From Physella acuta (Eukaryota; Mollusca; Gastropoda; Physidae): DNA of 64,000 nucleotides. The DNA is taken from assembly GCF_028476545.1 (NCBI RefSeq), contig NW_026731779.1, forward strand, positions 310,001-374,000, in the 5' to 3' direction. This document shows positions 1 through 12,218 of the stretch, piece by piece; within the stretch, counting starts at the first letter, position 1, and each line of letters starts with the position of its first letter. The translations under genes were made by a program, and so were the position numbers. The notes under the pieces are model-generated. The model was not told the origin of the DNA. It saw only the letters and a list, made by a program, of their open reading frames with translations, and searched no databases.

Positions 1-941
1 ATTAATTTTGCACTGCGTTATTTTTTATTTCAAAACCTTGATGAAAATGTATTTTACTTAAAATGCAAGAGTTGCTTGAATATTTTGAGCGTATTTTTCG
101 TCGTTAAAATCACAAATGTATTGCGCCATCAACATTTCGTATTTAACTAAAAGTAAGCGTATATACTACATTGAAATTTATTAATAATAACATCATAGTA
201 CGCATTTTGTTCTTGTAGTTGCTTAAAATATAGCGTATCCCCTTTTCTTGGTTATTACTAATGCTTGCGTGTGTTTCTTTGAATATCGATATCGTAAGCA
301 GAACTTCATTATTTGGTAAAGAATACGTAAGCGGCACTACCCGATACACCTCATATAGATAATGGTTTTAAAAAAACTTAAAGAATTTCCAATTTTATAA
401 AAAAATGTATTTTCCACTACGTTGGAAATAAAAATAAAACGAGCTCTCTAAAGCTGCTGTGGAGACTTTTCCGGTGAATTAGTGTCAAGATAAACGTGAT
501 AGTAGAGTTCCTTGGAACATAATGTAGGTCAGTTATAGCTTCTTAAGTATATTCTTTTGTAAAAAAAATGATAGCAAACCTAAACACACTTCCACTTTTT
601 AAAAATCAGTTTATTATAAGATCGTTTGCACTGGTTAAGAGACGTTGAAGTTGGAAGGTAGATGCACGATAGTCTCGAGTTCGGATCCCGGGCTCTAGTC
701 TAAAGGACGTATACTGACTCGCGTAAAGCCAGGAAAAACTTTTGCACCCAACACTGACACACACTAAGCTTTGATATGTCATGGTTACAGGAACGAGTCA
801 GCAGTAATCAATCTGACCTGTGTTTGACGGACCCGAAAGATATCTTTACTTTAATAAATAGTTCTCTAACGATATAGTTTTACTTAACACTTGAAACAAA
901 GTTCCTATGTTTGTTCGGTTCCCAAATAAATGCTAAAATAT
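1..941. other. AT-rich stretch without recognisable gene
   Basis: No ORF with family features, no splice-linked exons and no clear repeat structure is visible here. The short ORF on the minus strand near 143-349 has no recognisable motif. A phrase near 672-690 (CTCGAGTTCGGATCCCGG) resembles the B-box part of a tRNA-derived SINE but is too short to call. Confidence 0.5.
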
Positions 942-949
942 TTACCGGA

Positions 950-1191
950 CAGTGGCGTAGACAGGGGGGGGGAGGTTAGGCGGGGTCATAACCCCCATAG
1001 ACCCTCGGTATATATATATAAAGTATGAGGGGGGTGGGTGCAAATCGAAAGTTTGAGGGGGGGGTGCAAATCGAAAGTTTGAGGGGGGTGCAAATCGAAA
1101 GTTTGAGGGGGGGTGCAAATCGAAAGTTTGTCCCCGGGTAAAAATTGGAACCCCCCCCCCCCCCCTTGAGACGATCCTGGCTACGCCAATG
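950..1191. mobile_element. hAT-type MITE, G-rich, with perfect 8-bp target duplication
   Basis: The element starts CAGTGGCGTAG and ends CTACGCCAATG, an imperfect terminal inverted repeat. It is flanked by a perfect 8-bp direct repeat TTACCGGA (942-949 and 1192-1199). A CAG..CTG-type terminus with an 8-bp duplication is typical of hAT transposons. Inside are about four tandem copies of a G-run followed by GTGCAAATCGAAAGTTTG, and a 15-base C run near the right end. It has no coding capacity, so it is non-autonomous. Related copies lie at 22103-22334 and 38469-38667. Confidence 0.85.
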
Positions 1192-1240
1192 TTACCGGAG
1201 TTTAGTAAATTTTTTTACTGTGTTTGTATTTATTGTATTA

Positions 1241-1410
1241 GGGACGACGTGGCCTAGCAGTAGAGCACTAGACTGCCGAAAGTTCGAGTTTTGGATCCCT
1301 GATTTGGGTCTGGAGGAAACAAAGGTGACGACGCTATATCCTTGTATGCCGAGCTTATTGGAAGTAGATGAACTCTACTTCATCTACCCTGTGTCTTGTG
1401 CTTGAAAGGT
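1241..1410 (+). mobile_element. tRNA-derived SINE (family A), plus orientation
   Basis: The head GACGTGGCCTAGCAGTAGAG with a downstream GTTCGAG-like B box resembles a tRNA promoter, followed by a tail containing GATGAACTCTACTTCATC. The same head and tail recur on both strands at 10004-10081, 17863-18092, 44712-44960, 52473-52545, 56568-56796, 58928-59372 and elsewhere. The head is too diverged to fold as a functional tRNA. The short ORF that covers it is not considered a gene. Confidence 0.75.
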
Positions 1411-2180
1411 AAAAGATTATAATTTAATGGATTATAATTTTTCCAGATGAAACAAAAGTTAATTTGATATTATGAGCTTACATATTGGCATATATATTTT
1501 CCTAAGTGTATTTTCTTTTCCATTTCAGAAATCACAATTAAGGAGATGGCTTAACCTAGTTATATAAGAACATACGGCAGTAGAATGTTATAAAATATAA
1601 ATCCTATATTTATGTCACGATTTAGTCGACAAACGACTTATCTGTATCTTAGAGATTTGTTAACAGGATCACATTAATTTTTCTAATCTCAGTTAACTCA
1701 AATTAAGCTAATTTAAAGCTACTTACGCATCGAAATATACGTAACATAAAACTGATGAAATATCGCTAGGAAAAATCGATAATAAACTTGAACAAAGTAA
1801 TCTTCCTCTGTGATAAAATGACTATAAAATGGGAATATTATTGAAAAAAGCAAAGCAAAAACTTGGATATGATCTACAGAGGTTAGCGCGACTTCATCAA
1901 CTGATTGACACAGCAAATAAGCTTGTAAAGAAAGCTTCAAGCTGCCGGTGTAAATGTGAAAACAAGTTCATCAGCAGGCACACGGAGGGTAGTGTATCAT
2001 GCCAATCAGACATTAGTCTTGTGATGTTGTACCCTATTTGGTGAAGCTAATTATGTATTTTTGATATGGCTTGTCTTATTTCATTCATATTTATATACCA
2101 CATGCATAACCGTAACTGTATGAAGAATGTCACAAAACATAACAGATAAAATACACATTATGTTATAAAACGAGATTACA
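1411..2180. other. AT-rich spacer, no gene seen
   Basis: Short ORFs on both strands (1719-1940 minus, 1829-2044 plus) overlap each other and carry no recognisable domain. No repeat or RNA gene is apparent. Confidence 0.4.
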
Positions 2181-2181
2181 T

Positions 2182-2184
<3 letters not shown>

Positions 2185-2225
<41 letters not shown>

Positions 2226-2926
2226 GTGAGTGAGTGAGTGAGTGAGTGAGTGAGTGAGTGAGTGAGTGAGTGAGTGAGTGAGTGAGTGAGTGAGTGAGTG
2301 AGTGAGTGAGTGAGTGAGTGAGTGAGTGAGTGAGTGAGTGAGTGAGTGAGTGAGTGAGTGAGTGAGTGAGTGAGTGAGTGAGTGAGTGAGTGAGTGAGTG
2401 AGTGAGTGAGTGAGTGAGTGAGTGAGTGAGTGAGTGAGTGAGTGAGTGAGTGAGTGAGTGAGTGAGTGAGTGAGTGAGTGAGTGAGTGATCGAGTGAGTG
2501 ATCGAGTGAGTGATCGAGTGAGTGATCGAGTGAGTGATCGAGTGAGTGATCGAGTGAGTGATCGAGTGAGTGATCGAGTGAGTGATCGAGTGAGTGATCG
2601 AGTGAGTGATCGATCGAGTGATCGATCGAGTGAGTGATCGAGTGAGTGATCGAGTGAGTGATCGAGTGAGTGATCGAGTGAGTGATCGAGTGAGTGATCG
2701 AGTGAGTGATCGAGTGAGTGATCGAGTGAGTGATCGAGTGAGTGATCGAGTGAGTGATCGAGTGAGTGAGTGAGTGAGTGAGTGAGTGAGTGAGTGAGTG
2801 AGTGAGTGAGTGAGTGAGTGAGTGAGTGAGTGAGTGAGTGAGTGAGTGAGTCAGTCAGTCAGTCAGTCAGTCAGTCAGTCAGTCAGTCAGTCAGTCAGTC
2901 AGTCAGTCAGTCAGTCAGTCAGTCAG
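2185..2926. repeat. Compound microsatellite in blocks: AG, GAGT, 12-mer, GAGT, CAGT
   Basis: An uninterrupted 740-bp simple-repeat tract. It runs (AG)n to about 2220, then (GAGT)n to about 2487, then a 12-mer GAGTGAGTGATC array to about 2760 with one local GATCGATCGAGT variant near 2608-2630, then (GAGT)n again to about 2850, and finally (CAGT)n to 2926. The 12-mer is three GAGT units with one changed to GATC. A SINE begins immediately after it. Confidence 0.95.
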
Positions 2927-2928
2927 AA

Positions 2929-3186
2929 GGGGTCGGCGTGGTCGAGTCGGTTAAGCTCATGGTTGCTAAACCGAAAAGTCTCGAGTTCGAACCCTCGAGC
3001 AGATGAGGTTCGTTAGCTGGGGACAGCCACTCTTCTAGGAGAGACAATTCCAACATTAAACAACTGCTGCCTTGTAGTTTGTTCTTGGTTGGACAGAGGC
3101 TATAGAAGCAAATCCAAAAAAGAAAAAGCAGGCTGAAATCGGAGTCAATGGCCTCAATGGCGCATAACCAGTTGACACGTAACGCT
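2929..3186 (+). mobile_element. tRNA-derived SINE (family B), near full length
   Basis: The head GGCGTGGTCGAGTCGGTTAA followed by CTCGAGTTCGAACCCTCGAG matches A-box and B-box spacing of a tRNA (serine/leucine-like). A tRNA-unrelated body follows, containing TTGTTCTTGGTTGGACAGAGG and ending near an A-rich AAATCCAAAAAAGAAAAAGC stretch plus about 60 further bases. Reverse-strand copies lie at 15661-15845 and 21745-22000. The SINE abuts the microsatellite on its left. Confidence 0.8.
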
Positions 3187-3196
3187 TAATTGTGTT

Positions 3197-3262
3197 GGAG
3201 GCGTGGTCGAGTCGGCAAAAAGTTCATGGTTGATAAATTCGAACAAAAGTCTCGAGTTCAAA
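3197..3262 (+). mobile_element. SINE family B, head fragment
   Basis: A second diverged copy of the tRNA-like head (GGCGTGGTCGAGTCGGC ... GTCTCGAGTTCAAAAC) lies 10 bp after the previous SINE and runs into a short (CA)-rich stretch. Only the head is present. Confidence 0.55.
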
Positions 3263-3299
3263 ACACAGACACACAGACACACACACACAGACATATGGA

Positions 3300-3997
3300 C
3301 AAGATTGCAAAATTATGTTTTTCCGTATCAGTGAGGTGTAAAACGTCGAGATTTGTAAAAATCTCGATTTTTTTTTTTGCACGATTACAATACTTTCTTT
3401 ATACTACGTATATACGAGAAAGTAAAAACTGGGCTTTGCAATTCTGTCCGTATGTCTGTGTGTCTGTCTGTCTGTCTGTCCGTGTGTAAACACGATAACT
3501 TGAGTACCGTTACAGCTAGGTTGATGAAATTTCATATATAAGTATTTTATCAAAATCGTAGATCCATATCAACTTTTGAGCGATTTCTGATAACCGGAAG
3601 TGGTATTTTTTCTACTTTGAATTTTTCAAAAGCCTATAACTTGAGTACTATTTCAGATAGATAAATGAAATTTCACATGTAAGTAAAATATCTAATTCTC
3701 TACCTTCTGTCAAATTTTGAGTAATTTCCGTTGACCGGTAGTAGTAATTTACGCTACTTCCGATTTCTCAAAAAACTAATGTAAATTTTTAAAGTACTAA
3801 TAATATTGCGCACTATTGTGCACTTTTTTATTTGGCGTTCACTTGGTGTGCAATTCTTTTGTCTACTAGATTTTATTCTATTTTTAAAACTTTATTCAAA
3901 ATGGATTAAAAATCATGTCTATAGCCCGAGTTCCCATCCCCTGTTGCTTTGTATAAGAATATTCGAGAAAGTTTAGGGGAGATCACTCCCGGTTTAT
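3300..3997 (+). repeat. Hairpin-ended interspersed repeat (family H), copy 1
   Basis: The copy has an end region with ATACGAGAAAGTAAAA, a TGTC-rich stretch, two internal sub-repeats that begin ATAACTTGAGTAC and include ATGAAATTTCA, and a far end with GGGGAGATCACTCCC, itself a short hairpin (GGGAG/CTCCC). Other copies are at 4072-4492, 13131-13905, 32791-33464 and, diverged, 50410-51445. I cannot assign a superfamily. No coding capacity is evident. Confidence 0.75.
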
Positions 3998-4071
3998 TTT
4001 AAATAGTTCCAATCTTTCCATTATATTTGGAGCTTATCTGTTGAGTGTATACTGTTATTAAAAATGTCGTT

Positions 4072-4492
4072 TTTACTTTCTCGTATATACGAAGTATAGA
4101 GAAAGTATTGTGATCGTGCAAAAAAAAAAATCGAGATTTTTACAAATCTCGACGTTTTACATCTCACTGATACGGAAAAACATAATTTTGTCCGTATGTC
4201 TGTGTGTCTGTTTTTTCTGTCTGTCTGTCTGTGTGTAAACACGATAACGTAAGTACCGTTACAGCTAGGTTGATAAAATTTCATATATAAGTATTTTATC
4301 AAAATCGTAGATCCGTATCAACTTTTGAGCGATTTCCGATAACCGGAAGTGGTACTTTTTCTACTTTGAATTTTTAAAAAGCCTATAACTTGAGTACTAT
4401 TTCAGATAGATAAATGAAATTTCACATGTAAGTAAAATATCTAATTCTCTACCTTCTGTCAAATTTTGAGTAATTTCTGTTGACCGGAATTG
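4072..4492 (+). repeat. Family H repeat, copy 2, truncated
   Basis: It begins with the palindromic end ACTTTCTCGTATATACGAAG ... GAGAAAGT and continues through ATCGAGATTTTTACAAATC, the TGTC-rich stretch and both ATAACTTGAGTAC-type sub-repeats. It stops at about 4492 without the GATCACTCCC end. It lies just 3' of the actin stop codon, so it may contribute to the actin 3' UTR or termination region. Confidence 0.7.
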
Positions 4493-4650
4493 GTTGGTGC
4501 TTGATTCGCGTCACGTGATGGACGAACTGGGACTGGTGTGAAATGTTCTGATCATGTTTGGTGATATACATTTCATTGTATCACAATAACCAGCTAATGG
4601 AAGTGATACTTTGAGTCTTAACAAAACATTAACTAATCAGTCAAACGTGT

Positions 4651-6641
<1,991 letters not shown>

Positions 6642-6659
6642 TCATTTGGCACGGTTCAC

Positions 6660-7381
6660 TGCAGACGTAGACGTAGTTAATACGGTGTTTGTGACCCTTC
6701 CCCACCCCCCGTCTTCCACAATTCCACGGCCCGATACGCGCTAATGATTTAACACAGGTCAACCACTATCCCATATTTTATTGATTAGAATATAACACAA
6801 AAAGGGAGATAACGCTATTATATTGTGTTTATAGTTCTTAGTCCACCTAAATTTAAGTTTCAACACTTTAGCAGTCCTTTATTTTCAAGCATAGTTTATT
6901 ATCTAATTCTTTTTTTTTTCTCGAGTTCGCCTTACCTTTGTACCCGAAACAGGTTTTACAGCTACTTTTATTTAGAGCGTGACGCCTCAATCGCAGCCAC
7001 ATTTGTCGATGTCATCAAAACATGACTTCATTAATTAAACCCAACCACCCATAGAATGAACCCAACCACCCATAATACAAGTCCAACTATCGAAGACAAT
7101 CAAAGGTAGTGATAGTTTACACATTTGAAAGGTTATCCAGTATGTTTTATGTACTCAAAATATTCACTTCTTCTAGTAGGCTGGACAAGACACACAAAAT
7201 TGTCCCACGCTGTTGATTTCTTGACTATTTCGATACAGTAGACCAGAGTTTCTTCCAGGCATCTCTTCGTGTGTGTGTGAAGTCTCCTTGGTTATCTTAA
7301 TCCACCCCACCCCTGGGACTGTGTGATGAGTTATTTATTGTACCCCTTGGATAAAACTCGTCCAAATTAGAGCCTACGTAA
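6660..7381. other. Intergenic, no gene seen
   Basis: AT-rich DNA upstream of actin. It contains a small direct repeat of ATGAACCCAACCACCCATA (about 7043-7075). At 7244-7270 there is one isolated terminus of the G-rich hAT MITE family (CAGAGTTTCTTCCAGGCATC). No exon-like stretch is recognised. Confidence 0.45.
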
Positions 7382-9773
7382 CTAGCCCTTACCATCAAAC
7401 AAGCAATTCAAGAAATCCAGGGGGAAGATTCGGATGTGTCTCGAAAACTGTTCAAGATTTGCATGACAATAATGAACGAACGACAAGTTTCTGCCTGTGA
7501 ATGTGTGTACAGATTATGTCACCTCAATGTCAGAGACAGCTCACGCAAATGTATTTTCTTGAATACTCGACAGCCACAACAAAGGTACAGAGTACTTAAA
7601 TTTCACGAGAATGGCCAATCAACTGGCTATTGTGCCAATATTTTTGATCGTTATGAAAAAAGACCCCTGGAACACGCAGACTACAATTTCAACCAAATGT
7701 GCTTGATTGAGTTCGCAATGCTATTTGAGCCCTACTATGCAAAGCAACAAGATGTTATGACATTAAATATTGACGAGGATGCATATGAAAACGAACAACG
7801 CACTAAAAGGAGGTTAATTACTCTTATAGACGGTAGCAAAATGACCATAAAAAAATTGCCAGCTGTTGTAAGAGTACCTTACTTTGTAGCCTCGACAGAT
7901 GGTGAAAATTACTTTTATAGCCTTCTACTCCAGTACACTCCCTACCGCAGAGAAGAAGAGCTACTCAGTGATTTCGCCACTGCGAGAGAAGCATTTTTGG
8001 CTAACGAAGAAAATCTAAAAATAACAAATGTACATATGGAGTTGTATCGCGAACGTGACAAGCAATTGGAGAATGCAATAAAGGTATTGCACCACCACTG
8101 GTGATGGAAAATTACTGGGTATATGTCTTTCTTAGAACTATGGAAAAGTACCGGTGGTTGCACCACAGGTCACTCATGGTTGAGCAATAAAAGTCAAACA
8201 AAAAAAACAAGACCTAAGTAGGTCACATCACGCGCTTCAAATTCTTGAAGAAGCAACACCAGCTCATCTGGAAGATGACTATGTAGAAGAGGCCCACGAT
8301 ATACCAGTTGATGAGGAAAAGTTTAGTTCGGCACAAAAAGCAATGAACGTAGACCAGCGACATTTGTTTCGAAAGGTAACCGAAAGTGTCCTTAAACAAC
8401 TAGATGGAGGCAGTGAAAGGCTGAAACTCTTTATTACTGGTGGAGCTGGTGTTGGCAAAAATTTATCCTGAGCCTGCTCAGAGTTCAGATCAATCGATGC
8501 TTTGCAAAAAATGCCGTCATCGTCTCGGCTCTAACTGGGGTCGCAGCCCGATTAATTGGTGGCTCAACTCTCCATAGCACACTGAAACTCCCGGTTCAAA
8601 GAGACGGTCGGAGCGCCAACATGTGTCCTTTGACAGAAAATTACCTCAGAGTCATGCGAACACAGTGGAAAAATGTCGAGTGTATCATAATAGATGAGAT
8701 ATTGGTGGTACCCTATCAGATGCTTTGTATGATCGACATGCGCATCCGTCAGCTGAAGAATAATTACGATGAGTTTTTCGGAGGCATTAATGTACTGCTG
8801 TTTGGTGACCTAATGCAGCTGCCACCAATCAGAAAGGGTGTTAATACACCTGTTTACAAACAGCCCGACTATCTTCAACAATCCCACCCATTTATGGCGA
8901 CTATTTTCCCTCTGTGAACTATCGCAAAACATGAGGCAGCAAGGAGATGATACCTTTAGAAACATGTTGAATGCGTTGAGGGTTGGTGAGATGAACGCTG
9001 AACATTTTGCAACCCTGACTGATAAGCTTATAGAAAACAAACCAACAGGAGACTTCGGCATTGATTAAGCTTTGCGCATATACCCATCAAATGAGCAAGT
9101 CAATACGCATAATGAAATTGTGCTGCAGTATTTTAGATCTATTAACACCGATATAATTAGGATAAAAGCCCAGGACCAGTTGATTGATGCCACAAGAAAC
9201 ACAGATAATGTTGACATACATACACTATTTCCCACAGACATAAATAAAACGGGTGGCCTACCAAGAACAATTGAGATTTTTGTTGGGGCAAAGGTCATGC
9301 TTCGATCGAACATTGACGTGTCGAAGGGATTAGTAAATGGCGCTATTGGGTATATTACAGATATTATATGGCCACATTTTCGCCGTACCCAAATTTATGA
9401 CACAGACATACCTTCAGTAAGAATTGATTTCGGCAAAGATGGTGTACATGAAGTTAAGCCAAAATCAGTGCAATTTTCTGCCAAGTACAACTACGGAACT
9501 GCTGAGAGAAGAATGTTACCCTTAATACTGTCATGGGCATCAACTGTACACAAAATGCAAGGATGTACAGTAGATCACGCTGTCGTGTATTTGGGGCCGA
9601 AGCTGTTTGAAGCAGGGCAAGCTTATGTGGCACTGAGTAAGGTTCGCTCATTGGACGGCCTTCGTATAGAAGAACTGGACTGCAGAAAACTGACAGGAAA
9701 GACACCCTGCAACAACGAATCTTTATCCGAGCTAAATAGACTGAAGAACACCTTAAGTCAACTCACACTTTAG
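7382..9773 (+). mobile_element. Helitron replicase/helicase fragment, decayed
   Basis: This is the C-terminal part of a Helitron Rep-helicase. At 7382-8104 lies the conserved linker preceding the helicase (QVSACECVYRLCHL, YRVLKFHENG). A PIF1-type SF1B helicase follows: Walker A GGAGVGK near 8440, ALTGVAAR near 8530, DE box IIIDE near 8690, GDLMQLPPI near 8810, CELSQNMRQ near 8925, and the C-terminal VHKMQGCTVDHAVVYLG and YVALSKVRSLDGL near 9550-9650, ending with TAG at 9771. The reading frame is interrupted at least four times (between 8104 and about 8260, just after the Walker A motif, at 8915 and at 9066), so it is not functional. The N-terminal replication-initiator (HUH) domain was not seen. 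This is a rolling-circle DNA transposon relic rather than host PIF1, because the linker is Helitron-specific. Confidence 0.88.
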
Positions 9774-9863
9774 CTATAAACTTGTCCATAGACTGAACAG
9801 TATTAATATCTTCGGTTAAACAAGTGTTAAAGATTTGTGTTCTATGATATGTGTTCAGCTAAA

Positions 9864-9966
9864 AAAAATGGCGTGCGTGTTTACATACTAGGAGCGAATA
9901 CGTTAAACCAGAGCGTGTACTCTTTGATTTTGTAATTTAAAATCAAAATTAAAGTACACGCAGTTC
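9864..9966 (+). repeat. About 100-bp repeat with internal hairpin, left member of an inverted pair
   Basis: The sequence starts AAAAAAAATGGCGTGCGTG and ends near AAAGTACACGCAG. Its reverse complement recurs at 11600-11703 with only a few differences. Inside, GCGTGTACT ... AGTACACGC with TTTGATTTT/AAAATCAAA forms a long hairpin. It begins about 90 bp after the Helitron coding region ends. A Helitron 3' hairpin is one possibility, but I cannot show the CTRR terminus. Confidence 0.7.
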
Positions 9967-10003
9967 CTATGTTTCTACACCTCGGAATATGAAGGGAGTG
10001 TGT

Positions 10004-10081
10004 GGTCAGAGCTGGGTGGACTCAGGAAAGTTCCAGACTTTCGGGTTAGCAGCATAACTACCGCTTATACCACGCCGTCCC
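10004..10081 (-). mobile_element. SINE family A, head fragment, minus orientation
   Basis: Carries CAGAGCTGGGTGGACTCAGG and ends with the complement of the tRNA-like head (TACCACGCCGTCCCA). The body is missing. Confidence 0.6.
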
Positions 10082-10668
10082 ATTATTATCTATATAGAAA
10101 ATAAAAATACACCCCACCCCCTTCTTTCGGACGTTTCTAGTCTCCCCCACACCCCCCCCCTCCCCACATCAGGGAAAGATGTCCGAAAGAAACCCTGGTT
10201 TAGAGTAAGTCATTACAGACAAAACTAAAAGAAGTAAATTAATTATTTGTATTAGAAAAAAAATGTATAACAGTTTTCAAGAACGGTAATCTTCTATTAA
10301 AAATTAATTATAAGTAAAACAGATTCTCCGTATAAATAACGAACATTATATTTAATTGATCCAACAATGTCAAATAAAACAAAAAGGAGGGCAGTAAGAT
10401 TTAATCACTTGACTTAGACTTATGAAGAAGAAACATCGAATGCTAAAAACAGCAGGCTAAAATATAATAATATAAGAAATATGAGAACGAGGTTTTAAAA
10501 GAAGTAGTCACAAACCTATCGTAAGGTTGTGTGCTTAATATTGACATGACCTTGAACTTTTTTCTGTGACGTCAAGGTAGTTCTGAGGTAAACTCGCCTG
10601 TGGCCGTTTGCTTAATGATCGATTTGCGACGTGGTTTGTTATTGTTGGCTGATCATTTTGTGTTAACG

Positions 10669-10875
10669 CAGCTTCTTTTAGGCATCATTTATGGGGGGGG
10701 GGGGGGGTAGGGGGGCCCTAAGTAGGTCTACAACCCTCCCCCCCCCCTCAAATGAAGTAGAATTTATTTTATTTAGCAAATACATACTTTTACCAATTTC
10801 CGTGCCTCCCCCTCTCCGGAAATTGTAATCCACCCCCACCCCCTCTCACCGAAGAGATGCCTGGAAGAAACTCTA
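10669..10875. mobile_element. G-rich hAT MITE (family G), diverged copy
   Basis: The left end CAGCTTCTTTTAGGCATC and right end GAGATGCCTGGAAGAAACTC are imperfect inverted repeats of the family terminus CAGAGTTTCTTCCAGGCATC. Long G and C runs lie between them. No clear target duplication is left. Confidence 0.6.
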
Positions 10876-11369
10876 GAAGAAACACTGTCAAACAATGTTT
10901 TGAGATTTTGATCTGCAAGCTTGTATGATTGTGTTGGTTTAATAGACGCCAGTCATGTTGGATCACGTTCTGCGCAGTGCAACAGCCGCGCAGGTTAACC
11001 AACCAAAGCCCTTGTAGATTTTATTCCGACAGTGGCGGAGGGTGGGGAGAGGGGGGAGGGTGGTAGAGAGAGTTTTGCATATTGAAAAAAATTGACACCA
11101 GCCGAATATGTGAAGCTTGAAAACAAATTAAAAATACAATTTAAAAACTTCAAGTCGTAAATTTCCCATTGTGATGTCTAGGAGTGGGGCGGGCAAAAGT
11201 CAAGATTGACGAGGCAGTAGACCTGCAGCAACACGACCTCCCGGAGTCATGAGATCTCTCAGCCATTTCATTGTTATGTAAATCCAACGCACAGAAACTG
11301 TGTTTTGTATTGTAAATTACTGTGGTTAGTAACGGGGGCCTATACTAGGTGAATTAGCCTATCCTCTTT

Positions 11370-11594
11370 CAATGTTTCTTCTAGACTTTTTTCTCCGGGG
11401 GGGGGGGGGGCACATGAAATTTTCGAGGGGGCTTAAAATTTCCGGGGGGGGGGGGGGAAGGACACGATTAAAAGAATATATTTTCTATATAAATTCCATT
11501 TCGTTCTGGGGGAAGGGGGTAGACTTTCTCCGAGGGGGGCTCGGGCTCCACCCCACCCACCCCACCCCCGAAAAGATGCCTGGAAGAAACACTG
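11370..11594. mobile_element. G-rich hAT MITE (family G)
   Basis: Starts CAATGTTTCTTCTAGAC followed by TTTTTTCTCC and a G run. The middle shows the family signature TATATTTTCTATATAAATTC. It ends GATGCCTGGAAGAAACACTG. The flanks do not show a convincing 8-bp duplication, so this copy may be old or rearranged. Confidence 0.7.
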
Positions 11595-11599
11595 CCTTT

Positions 11600-11703
11600 A
11601 CACTGCGTGTACTTTAATTTTGATTTTAAATTACAAAATCAAAGCGTACACGCTCTGATCAAACGTATCCGCTCCTAGTATGTAAACACGCACGCCATTT
11701 TTT
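11600..11703 (-). repeat. Right member of the inverted repeat pair
   Basis: This is the reverse complement of 9864-9966 (starts CACTGCGTGTACTTTAATTT, ends CACGCACGCCATTTTTTT). The pair faces outward with ATGGCG at the outer edges and brackets about 1.6 kb containing a SINE fragment and two G-rich MITEs. Confidence 0.7.
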
Positions 11704-12218
11704 TACCGACATAATTTATGTAAGCTCATTAACATTTTATTGCGGTGAACCGGAATTACCATTCCCCTCCCCCTCCTCTTCATTACTCAGCGCAACATTT
11801 GTAATTAATCGTCAGCTCTCCATTGGCTGATATTACAGGGGAATAAAAACAAGAACATTATCTCCCATTTATTAAAGGGATATTAAAACTTTAGATTTCC
11901 TCCCATGTTAGTTTTGTTTCTTTTTTTTTTTTTTTAGATTAAAAACAACAGCTTTACTTTTACCTCCCCTTGTGGCATGACAGCGGTAGGTGTACTACGT
12001 CACAAAGTGCGTGCGGACTGTACCAATATTTGCCGTGCGCGTCGTATTGTCAACAGACGGAGTTCATTAGGTCTACCAGAAGCAACAGCGATTTTAAACT
12101 GTTGAGACTGTTGTCTTTGGTCTGCTACGTTACAGCTTTAGTCCAAACTTTATGCAAGACAGATCTACAATTTCGGATAAGCTTTTTATTTTAAATTTTG
12201 TGATAGCCAAAAAGAAAA

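Noticed and set aside
1829-2044. 71-codon ORF MGILLKKAKQKLGYDLQRLA... as a small gene
   Set aside because: An equally long ORF overlaps it on the other strand, no motif, splice link or neighbouring regulatory signal supports it.
2929-3010. Functional tRNA gene
   Set aside because: A- and B-box-like sequences are present, but the same head with a constant tRNA-unrelated body recurs in the window, so these are SINE heads. The stems cannot be closed well by eye.
8220-9773. Host PIF1 helicase gene
   Set aside because: The frame is broken several times, there are no introns or splice sites, and the upstream linker is specific to Helitron replicases.
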